Shown in pieces: positions 1-5,416 of a DNA stretch of 19,453 bases. Each line of letters begins with the position of its first letter. The first letter of the stretch is position 1. The notes below the pieces were generated by a model. It was not told the origin of the DNA and did not search any database. It saw only the letters and a list, made by a program, of their open reading frames with translations. The DNA comes from CAZYXZ01 sp964651395 (GTDB lineage Bacteria; Actinomycetota; Actinomycetes; BP-191), in NCBI GenBank assembly GCA_964651395.1, contig CAZYXZ010000066.1:1-19453 (forward strand), in the 5' to 3' direction. The position numbers and the translations under genes are program-made.

Positions 1-163
1 CGTCGAGGAAGTGGTGCTCGGTCACCCAGACGTACTTGAAGCCGGCCTTGTCGGCCGCGATGACCGCCTGGAGGTCTTCGAAGATGGCGTGGTGCTCGGC
101 CTCGGGGTCGACGTCGCGACGGGACTGCGGCACGTAGTTCTGGATGAACAGCCCGAACTCCAT
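1..163 (-). CDS. LLM-class flavin-dependent oxidoreductase, N-terminal part (runs off window)
   Basis: Only the first 54 codons are present; the rest lies left of base 1. The protein begins MEFGLFIQNYVPQ and reaches a VTEHHFLDE-type segment. This is the usual start of bacterial luciferase-like monooxygenases: a first beta strand with a flavin-site FG.F, then a W.TEHHF strand. Such enzymes use FMNH2 or F420H2 and sit in the cytoplasm; the substrate cannot be told from this piece. The ATG at 161-163 overlaps the TAA of the upstream hydratase gene (TAATG), so the two are probably translationally coupled in one operon. The family call is fairly secure, but the branch (FMN or F420 dependent) is not. 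Confidence 0.75.
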   Translation of the reverse strand, partial: MEFGLFIQNYVPQSRRDVDPEAEHHAIFEDLQAVIAADKAGFKYVWVTEHHFLD

Positions 164-1008
164 TACGACTCCTTCGCGGGTCGGCTCAGCGTGACCGTAC
201 CGGTGACGTGGGCACCGAGGGAGTTCGTCCCGACGACGGCCACCTCGTCGCCGGACGCCGTACCGGTGAGCGTCATCGTGTCGCCGGCGTAGTTGGGCGC
301 GCCGAGGCGGATGGCCACCTTCGTCAGCCGCGCCTCGGGCCCGGCCCAGTCGGTGACGAAGCGCCCGACGAAGCCGTTGGTCGTGAGGATGTTCATGAAG
401 ATGTCCTTGCTGCCGCGCATGCGCGCCAGGTCGGGGTCGTGGTGCACGTCCTGGTAGTCGCGGCTCGCGATCGCCGTGGCCACGATGAGCGTGCGCGTGA
501 GCGGCACGACGAGCGGCGGCAGCTGCTCCCCCGCCGACTCGGCAGCTTCGCGCGGAGAGCCGCCAGTCGACGGCGTCCCCGTGCCCGGCGCGAACTTGAG
601 GAGGCGGAACAGCATGGTGCCGACGACCTCGCCGGCGGCCGTGTAGGTCTGGCGCGACGTGACGAAGTGGCCTACGCCGAGGGCGGTCTTCTTCTCGTCG
701 GAGACCGACTCGAGGGTCGAGTCCACCGACAGCCGGTCGCCCAGGCGGAGGTAGCGCGGATAGGTCTGCTCGCAGTTGGTCGCGACGACCGACGTGAAGC
801 CCTCGGCGTCGAGCTTGGCCATGACGTCGTCGGCCTCGGTGCGCTCGGTCGGCTGTACGCCGTACCCGCGCATGGTCCAGGCCTGCAGCATCGTCGGCGG
901 GGCGAGCGCATCCGGGCCGAAGTAGATCGGGTTCGTGTCGCCGATGGCCTGGCACCAGTGCCGGATCATCGCCTGGTTGACCTCGTCGGGAGCCTCCACG
1001 GCAAGCAC
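163..1008 (-). CDS. Two-domain MaoC-like enoyl-CoA hydratase (ChsH2 N-domain fused to ChsH1-like domain)
   Basis: This 281-aa protein carries two hotdog domains in one chain. Residues about 1-140 form a FAS1-type dehydratase-like domain with the IGDTNPIYF motif at 22-30. Residues about 165-276 form a MaoC domain with hydratase-2-type residues RDYQDVHHD at 183-191, then GSKDIFMNILTTNGF. In Mycobacterium tuberculosis the cholesterol side-chain hydratase is built from two proteins, ChsH1 (MaoC) and ChsH2 (hotdog + DUF35). Here, judging from remembered sequences, the ChsH2 N-domain and ChsH1 are fused and no DUF35 follows. The likely reaction is hydration of a steroid enoyl-CoA. The start is GTG at 1008; a GTG at 999 preceded by AAGG is an alternative that shortens the protein by three residues. 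A palindromic operator candidate lies at 1030-1046, and the downstream LLM gene is coupled through TAATG. Confidence 0.8.
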   Translation of the reverse strand: MLAVEAPDEVNQAMIRHWCQAIGDTNPIYFGPDALAPPTMLQAWTMRGYGVQPTERTEADDVMAKLDAEGFTSVVATNCEQTYPRYLRLGDRLSVDSTLESVSDEKKTALGVGHFVTSRQTYTAAGEVVGTMLFRLLKFAPGTGTPSTGGSPREAAESAGEQLPPLVVPLTRTLIVATAIASRDYQDVHHDPDLARMRGSKDIFMNILTTNGFVGRFVTDWAGPEARLTKVAIRLGAPNYAGDTMTLTGTASGDEVAVVGTNSLGAHVTGTVTLSRPAKES

Positions 1009-1029
1009 CTTACGACCTGAAGTAGGTTT

Positions 1030-1046
1030 CCTGACACATCGTCAGG
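1030..1046. promoter_or_regulatory. Palindromic operator candidate CCTGAC-N5-GTCAGG
   Basis: A perfect 6+6 inverted repeat, CCTGAC ACATC GTCAGG, lies in the 51-bp gap between the divergent hydratase (minus) and SDR (plus) genes. It sits just downstream of a TANNNT box, TAGGTT at 1023-1028, that could serve the plus-strand SDR, so a bound protein would cover its transcription start. An identical half-site pair with the same 5-nt spacer occurs at 13387-13403 beside the FadD3-like gene. The size and symmetry suit a TetR-family dimer, but the regulator is not in the window. It does not match the KstR or KstR2 consensus. Confidence 0.55.
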
Positions 1047-1059
1047 TGGGGAGGCCGCC

Positions 1060-1842
1060 GTGCTGCTCGAGGGCAAGACCGTCCTGGTGACCGGGGTCGG
1101 ACCCGGGCTCGGCCGCGAGGTCGCGCTGGCCGCCGCGCGCGACGGCGCGAACGTCGTGCTGGCCGCCCGCCGCGAGGAGAGCCTCACCGCCGTGGCGGAG
1201 GAGATCGACCCGGACGGCAAGCGGGTGGCGCACGCCTCCACCGACATCACCGACGGGGAGCAGGTCGCGGCGCTCGTCGCGCTGGCCACCGAGCGGTTCG
1301 GCACGATCGACGGCATCTGCCAGGTGGCCGCCCAGGACCGCATCTTCGGTGGTGTCGAGACCACGACGCAGGAGCAGTGGGACGACGTCCTCGGCGTGAA
1401 CATCAAGGGCACGATGAACGTCGTCCGGGCCGCGTTGCCGGCCCTCCGGCAGCAGGGCGGCTCGGTCGTCATCATCGGCTCGACGTCGATGTTCAAGCCG
1501 ACGACCGGCATGCCGCAGCTGGCGTACGGCGTCTCGAAGGGCGCGCTCCGGTCGGCGACCTACTACCTGGCCGACGAGCTCGGGCCGGACCGGATCCGGG
1601 TCAACCTCGTCGCTCCCGGCTGGATGATGGGTCCGCCGGTGGAGATGTACATCAGCGGCATGGCCGGCTGGAAGAAGGTCCCGGAGGACGAGGTGCGCGC
1701 GGACCTCGAGTCGCGCATGGCGCTGCCCGAGCTGGCCACCGACGGCGACGTCGCGGAGACCTGCGTCTTCCTGCTCTCCGACCGCGCGAAGGGCATCACC
1801 GGCCAGTCGCTGCTGGTCAACGCCGGCGAGCAGATGCAGTGA
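1060..1842 (+). CDS. Short-chain dehydrogenase/reductase (SDR), atypical NNAG region
   Basis: This 260-aa classical-size SDR is a cytoplasmic NAD(P)(H)-dependent oxidoreductase. The dinucleotide motif TGVGPGLG lies at 11-18. The catalytic region is S141/S143 with Y156-x3-K160 (YGVSK), followed by the VNLVAPG strand. The usual NNAG motif after the fourth strand reads CQVA at 88-91, which is unusual and may shift the catalytic Asn network. The start is GTG 1060, with a strong GGGGAGG six bases upstream. The next SDR overlaps its stop by 4 nt (GTGA), so they form an operon under the 1023 promoter and the palindrome at 1030-1046. The substrate is unknown; context suggests a hydroxy- or keto-acyl-CoA or steroid intermediate. 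Confidence 0.85.
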   Translation: MLLEGKTVLVTGVGPGLGREVALAAARDGANVVLAARREESLTAVAEEIDPDGKRVAHASTDITDGEQVAALVALATERFGTIDGICQVAAQDRIFGGVETTTQEQWDDVLGVNIKGTMNVVRAALPALRQQGGSVVIIGSTSMFKPTTGMPQLAYGVSKGALRSATYYLADELGPDRIRVNLVAPGWMMGPPVEMYISGMAGWKKVPEDEVRADLESRMALPELATDGDVAETCVFLLSDRAKGITGQSLLVNAGEQMQ

Positions 1843-2582
1843 GCCGCTACACGGACAAGGTCGCCTTCGTCACCGGCGCCGCCTCGGGCGTCGGGCGCGC
1901 CGTGACGCTGCGGCTGTCCGAGGAAGGCGGGCACGTCTTCGCGGTCGACGTGAACGGCTCGGGGCTCGCCGACACGGTCTCGATGGCGGTCGGCCCGGTC
2001 ACCTCGCGGGTCACCGACGTCTCCAGCCGCGAGGACTGCCGCGCGGCGGTCGAGGAGTGCGTGGCGGCGTACGGACGGCTCGACGTGCTCGGCAACATCG
2101 CGGGCATCGCGCGCGGCGAGCACATGGTCGACGTGAGCGAGGCGGACTACCGCCGCATGATGGGCGTCAACGTCGACGGCTACTTCTTCCTCGCGCAGGC
2201 CGCGATCCCCCACCTGCTCGAGACGAACGGCAACATCGTCAACATCGCGAGCAACGCCGGCCTGATGGGCCAGGCGTACACGGTCGTCTACTGCATGACC
2301 AAGGGCGCCGTCGTGCAGCTCACGCGGGCACTGGCGATGGAGTACATCAAGACCTCGCTACGCGTGAACGCGATCGCACCGGGCGGCATCCGCACGCCGC
2401 TGGTCGCCGGCTACCAGATGCCCCAGGACGTCGACTTCGAGCTGATCGCGCCGTACATGGGCAAGCGCATGCCGGCCGAGCCCGAGGAGATCGCCGCGCT
2501 CTTCGCCTTCCTCGCCAGCGACGAGGCCAAGAACATCCACGGCGCCATCGTCAGCAGCGACGGCGGCCTCACGACGGGCTGA
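1839..2582 (+). CDS. Short-chain dehydrogenase/reductase (SDR)
   Basis: This 247-aa classical SDR shows the nucleotide motif TGAASGVG (12-19), D60 V61 in the adenine pocket, NIAG at 86-89 in place of NNAG, and the catalytic set S138, Y151, K155 (YCMTK). Asp37 at the end of the second strand (VFAVDV) suggests NAD(H) rather than NADP(H). The GTG start at 1839 overlaps the upstream SDR stop as GTGA and gives the normal family N-terminus MSRYTDKVAFVTG, so a longer reading upstream is not needed. Its 3' end overlaps the convergent thioesterase gene by 14 bp. Pairing with another SDR suggests two successive oxidations in one catabolic route, which is inference. Confidence 0.88.
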   Translation: MSRYTDKVAFVTGAASGVGRAVTLRLSEEGGHVFAVDVNGSGLADTVSMAVGPVTSRVTDVSSREDCRAAVEECVAAYGRLDVLGNIAGIARGEHMVDVSEADYRRMMGVNVDGYFFLAQAAIPHLLETNGNIVNIASNAGLMGQAYTVVYCMTKGAVVQLTRALAMEYIKTSLRVNAIAPGGIRTPLVAGYQMPQDVDFELIAPYMGKRMPAEPEEIAALFAFLASDEAKNIHGAIVSSDGGLTTG

Positions 2583-3177
2583 GCGGGTACTCGTCGTGCT
2601 CGGGTGAGTCCTTCGGGATGATGAACAGGGCCTCGGCTTCGGCGGCCAGGTCGTCGCCTACGTGCATGGTGCCGTGCACGTGGCGGCGGCGACCGTCGGC
2701 CTTCTGCAGCTCGGCCCAGAGCCGCACCTCGGTGTCGAGCGGGATCGGCGTGCGGTACTTCACGGTCAGCGTGCCGGTCAGAGCGGGCACGAGCTTGCCG
2801 TAACCCATGAGCTGGTCGAAGACCGCCGCGATCCAGCCGCCGTGCACGTAGCCCGGCTTGCCGGAGTACGCCGACCCGAAGGTGACCTCGCCTTCGGCGT
2901 GCTTGCCGTTCTCCCCCAAAGCGATCCGTAGCGCGACCGGAGGCGCGACCGGGTTGGCCTTGCCGTCGATCGGGTTGCGGGTGGTCGACCCGCGCCGGTG
3001 CAGCCCGTCGGCCGGCGGCACCACCGTCGGCAGCTCGCGGATGGCGCTGGTCAGGATCTGCGCGATCCGCAGCGCGCCGTCCAGGCCTTCGGCCTCCGGC
3101 TCCACCCGCAGCAGGTGGTCGATCGCGGCCCGCAGCTCCGTGCCGACCGCCACGAGCGCGGCGTCAGTGTCGCTCAC
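2569..3177 (-). CDS. PaaI-family hotdog acyl-CoA thioesterase
   Basis: This 202-aa protein has a C-terminal single hotdog domain (about 75-190). The family signature VHGGWIAAVFDQLMG is at 111-125, with the HGG turn at 112-114 and the acidic residue D121 where PaaI thioesterases place their nucleophile or base. The first 70 residues are a less familiar helical extension, making it longer than the roughly 140 aa of simple PaaI proteins. It probably hydrolyses acyl-CoA to release CoA, perhaps clearing stalled steroid-ring CoA esters. Its GTG start at 3177 overlaps the LLM stop as GTGA, making it the last gene of a three-gene minus-strand operon. The end overlaps the convergent SDR by 14 bp. Confidence 0.82.
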   Translation of the reverse strand: MSDTDAALVAVGTELRAAIDHLLRVEPEAEGLDGALRIAQILTSAIRELPTVVPPADGLHRRGSTTRNPIDGKANPVAPPVALRIALGENGKHAEGEVTFGSAYSGKPGYVHGGWIAAVFDQLMGYGKLVPALTGTLTVKYRTPIPLDTEVRLWAELQKADGRRRHVHGTMHVGDDLAAEAEALFIIPKDSPEHDEYPLSPS

Positions 3178-4007
3178 ACGACTGTCGTGAGCGGAGCGAG
3201 CTGCTTGATGACCTCGACCGCGTCACCGGTAGGCGGCAGGTTGTAGACGATCCGCGCAATGCCGATCTTCGCGTAGTGCTCGACGATCTCGGGCTTGGGT
3301 GTCGCGGCGTACGCCGTGACCTCGGGCGTCGGGCGACCCTGCTCGGCGGCCAGGTCCGCGAGCACCTTCATCCGGTCGGTCATCGACCCACGCCGCTTGT
3401 CCGGGATCGGCATCCAGCCGTCGCCGTACTGCGCGGCGTGCTTCATCGCGAGCGGGCCGTCGCCGCCGACGTGGACCGGCACGCCGCCCGGCTGCACCGG
3501 CTTAGGCCACTGCCACGAGGGCTCGAAGCGCGCATACGGCCCGTCGTACGCCGCGACGTCCTCCGACCACAACGTGCGGATGGCGGCGACCCGGTCCCGC
3601 GTGATCCCCCACCGCTTCGAGAAGTCGCTCCCGTGGTCGGCCATCTCCTCGACGTTCCAGCCACCGCCGACGCCGAGGATGAACCGTCCGCCGGAGAGCT
3701 GGTCGAGGGTCGCGGCCTCCTTGGCCAGGTGGATCGGGTCGCGCTCGGCCACCAGGCACACACCGGTGCCGAGCTTGAGCCGCTCGGTCACGCACGCGGC
3801 GGCGGTGAGGGTGAGGAACGGGTCGAAGATGCGCGCGTACTCCCCCGGCAGCTCGCCTCCTGCGGGGTACGGCGTCGCGCGGCTGGCCGGGATGTGCGTG
3901 TGCTCCGGCACCCAGAAGCTCTCGAAGCCATGGTCTTCCGCGGCGCGCGCGACGTCGCGGACGTCGGAGGACCAGTCCGAGACGAAGAGCGCGAGCCCGA
4001 GGTGCAT
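3174..4007 (-). CDS. LLM-class F420-dependent oxidoreductase (TIGR03619-like)
   Basis: This 277-aa TIM-barrel enzyme resembles the actinobacterial TIGR03619 F420-dependent group. Visible marks are FWVPEHTHIP at 31-40, FDPFLTLTAAA at 61-71, LGTGVCLVAERDPI at 79-92, the sequence AKEAATLDQLSGGR at 95-108 and LGVGGGWNVEEM at 111-122. These form the cofactor phosphate and isoalloxazine pocket in the family. It is expected to be a cytoplasmic hydride transfer or monooxygenase enzyme. ATG at 4005-4007 overlaps the ferredoxin stop (ATGA), and its own stop overlaps the thioesterase start (GTGA). An acyl-CoA or steroid dehydrogenation role is suggested only by context. Confidence 0.85.
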   Translation of the reverse strand: MHLGLALFVSDWSSDVRDVARAAEDHGFESFWVPEHTHIPASRATPYPAGGELPGEYARIFDPFLTLTAAACVTERLKLGTGVCLVAERDPIHLAKEAATLDQLSGGRFILGVGGGWNVEEMADHGSDFSKRWGITRDRVAAIRTLWSEDVAAYDGPYARFEPSWQWPKPVQPGGVPVHVGGDGPLAMKHAAQYGDGWMPIPDKRRGSMTDRMKVLADLAAEQGRPTPEVTAYAATPKPEIVEHYAKIGIARIVYNLPPTGDAVEVIKQLAPLTTVV

Positions 4008-4201
4008 CAGGACTCGGTGATGTACAGGGCCCGCTTGGGGCAGCGGGCGACGGCCTGGCGGACCTGCTCCTCGAGCCCGGCCGGCGGCTCCTCGAACAGG
4101 ATGTGCAGCACGTCGTCGTCGTCGAGCTCGAAGACCTCGGGGACCAGGCCGACGCAGACTCCGTTGGCCTCACACTCGCGCGGGTCGACAGCCACCTTCA
4201 T
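4007..4201 (-). CDS. 3Fe-4S ferredoxin (FdxD-like)
   Basis: This 64-aa protein starts MKVAVDPRECEANGVC. Cluster ligands are C10, C16 (C-x5-C) and C54 followed by Pro (CPKRAL); the absent second cysteine of a C-x2-C-x2-C set indicates a 3Fe-4S rather than a 4Fe-4S cluster. Acidic DLDDDD-like residues at 26-30 fit a P450 or oxygenase electron donor. M. tuberculosis has a similar small ferredoxin (FdxD, Rv3503c) beside its Hsd4A gene, although no P450 is in this window. The ATG at 4201 is chosen over a longer upstream reading because the family begins here and a TATGGT box lies exactly six bases upstream, implying a leaderless message. It is the first gene of the ferredoxin-LLM-thioesterase operon. 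Confidence 0.88.
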   Translation of the reverse strand: MKVAVDPRECEANGVCVGLVPEVFELDDDDVLHILFEEPPAGLEEQVRQAVARCPKRALYITES

Positions 4202-4207
4202 GCGGCG

Positions 4208-4224
4208 ACCATACCGGCTATCTT
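4208..4224. promoter_or_regulatory. Back-to-back -10 boxes of two divergent, apparently leaderless genes
   Basis: The gap between the ferredoxin ATG (4201, minus) and the kinase-like ATG (4233, plus) is only 31 bp. On the minus strand TATGGT (4208-4213) is followed by six bases and then ATG. On the plus strand TATCTT (4219-4224) is followed by eight bases and then ATG. Both fit the actinobacterial TANNNT -10 element with transcription starting at or next to the A of ATG, and neither gene has a clear Shine-Dalgarno sequence. Each -35 region would lie near or inside the opposite gene. Confidence 0.45.
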
Positions 4225-4232
4225 CTGCGGCC

Positions 4233-5345
4233 ATGGAGCCGACCGAAGCCCCCGCCGCCGAGCGCCCGCGCACGTCGACCCGCGACCCGGAGGAGCTCCG
4301 CGCGCGGCTCGCGACGTGGCTCGAGAAGCAGCATGCCGGCGCGACGATCAGCGAGCTGCACATCCCGCAGTCCAACGGCATGTCGAGCGAGACGCTGCTG
4401 CTCACCGCCGACCTGCCCGGCGAGGGTGAGATCAAGGCCGCGGCGCGACTCGCGCCGGACCCGGCCGCCGTGCCCGTCTTCCCGGTCTACGACTTCGCGA
4501 AGCAGTTCGGCGTCATGCGCCTGGTCGCCGACCGCTCGTCGGTGCCGGTGCCGCGCACGCTCTGGCTCGAGGAGGACCCGGCGCCCCTCGGCGTGCCGTT
4601 CTTCCTCATGCAGCAGGTCGACGGCATCGTGCCGCCGGACGTCATGCCCTACACGTTCGGCTCGTGGCTCAAGGACGCGTCGGTCGAAGACCAGCGCAAG
4701 CTCCAGGACGAGACCGTCGAGGTGATCGCGACGCTGCATGCGATCGGCGTGGACGACGACGAGGCGAAGTTCCTCGAGTTCCCCCACGCCGGCGACACGC
4801 ACCTGCGGCGCATGGTCGCCGAGCAGCGCGCGTACTGCGACTGGATCTCCGCGCAGGACGGGCTGCGCGTCCCGCTGCTCGACCGTGCCTTCGACTGGCT
4901 CGAGGCGCACTGGCCGAAGGACGAGGGCCCGACGGTGCTCTCGTGGGGTGATGCGCGGATCGGCAACATCATCTACCGGGACTTCCTGCCGGTCGCCGTG
5001 CTGGACTGGGAGATGGTCGGGCTCGGCCCGCGCGAGGTCGACCTCGCGTGGCTGATCTGGATGCACAAGCAGTTCGAGGAGTACGCCGGGATGGCCGGCA
5101 TGACCGGCATGCCGCACTTCCTGCGCGCGGAGGACGTCGTGGCGACGTACGAGGAGCTGTCGGGTCACACGGTGCACGACCTCGAGTGGTTCCTCGTCTT
5201 CGCGACCCTGCGCTACGGGCTGGTCATGAGCCGGATCGCGCGGCGGCAGATGCTCTTCGGCGAGATGGAGATGCCGGCCGACCTCGACGACCTGGTGGCC
5301 AACCGGGGGCCGTTGGAGAAGATGCTGGCCGGCAGCTACTGGTGA
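4233..5345 (+). CDS. APH-fold phosphotransferase family protein
   Basis: This 370-aa protein is of the aminoglycoside-phosphotransferase (APH/choline kinase) fold. The catalytic loop reads SWGDARIGN with Asp240 and Asn245, and the metal-binding VLDWEM carries Asp258. The N-lobe is less typical: the ATP-lysine strand reads AAARL near 69-73, where Arg replaces Lys. This family in actinobacteria rarely gives drug resistance. Relatives linked to acyl-CoA metabolism (the kinase domain of ACAD10/11 and LvaA of levulinate catabolism) phosphorylate 4-hydroxyacyl-CoAs. A hydroxyacyl-CoA kinase role is therefore plausible here but not proven. The ATG at 4233 is preferred because a -10-like TATCTT lies just upstream; the reading frame stays open far upstream only because of GC bias. 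Confidence 0.78.
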   Translation: MEPTEAPAAERPRTSTRDPEELRARLATWLEKQHAGATISELHIPQSNGMSSETLLLTADLPGEGEIKAAARLAPDPAAVPVFPVYDFAKQFGVMRLVADRSSVPVPRTLWLEEDPAPLGVPFFLMQQVDGIVPPDVMPYTFGSWLKDASVEDQRKLQDETVEVIATLHAIGVDDDEAKFLEFPHAGDTHLRRMVAEQRAYCDWISAQDGLRVPLLDRAFDWLEAHWPKDEGPTVLSWGDARIGNIIYRDFLPVAVLDWEMVGLGPREVDLAWLIWMHKQFEEYAGMAGMTGMPHFLRAEDVVATYEELSGHTVHDLEWFLVFATLRYGLVMSRIARRQMLFGEMEMPADLDDLVANRGPLEKMLAGSYW

Positions 5346-5354
5346 ACCTGCTGG

Positions 5355-5380
5355 GGTTACCCAGAGTGACTGTTGGGAAA
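5355..5380 (+). promoter_or_regulatory. Possible SigB/SigF-type promoter for the partner-switching operon
   Basis: GGTTAC (5355-5360), 14 bases, then GGGAAA (5375-5380) resembles the stress-sigma pattern of a GTT-type -35 and a GGG(T/A)A-type -10 used by SigB/SigF in Gram-positive bacteria. Transcription would start near 5387, about 30 bases before the GTG at 5417 with its AGGGGGAG ribosome site. The downstream genes encode the kind of regulators that control this sigma class, which is why the match is worth noting. The -10 lacks the preferred T (GGGTA), so this is a weak match. Confidence 0.3.
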
Positions 5381-5416
5381 GCCCAGGCTGTCCAGTTCGG
5401 TCAAAGGGGGAGACCC

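Noticed and set aside
3276..4232. Long plus-strand open frame running upstream of the kinase-like gene
   Set aside because: It is antisense to the LLM and ferredoxin genes, has an Arg/Asp/Gly-rich composition without domains, and is open only because of GC bias; the gene starts at 4233.
5351..5364. CTGGG-GTTA-CCCAG stem as terminator of the kinase-like gene
   Set aside because: The stem is only 5 bp, there is no T-run, and it overlaps the candidate promoter; too weak.
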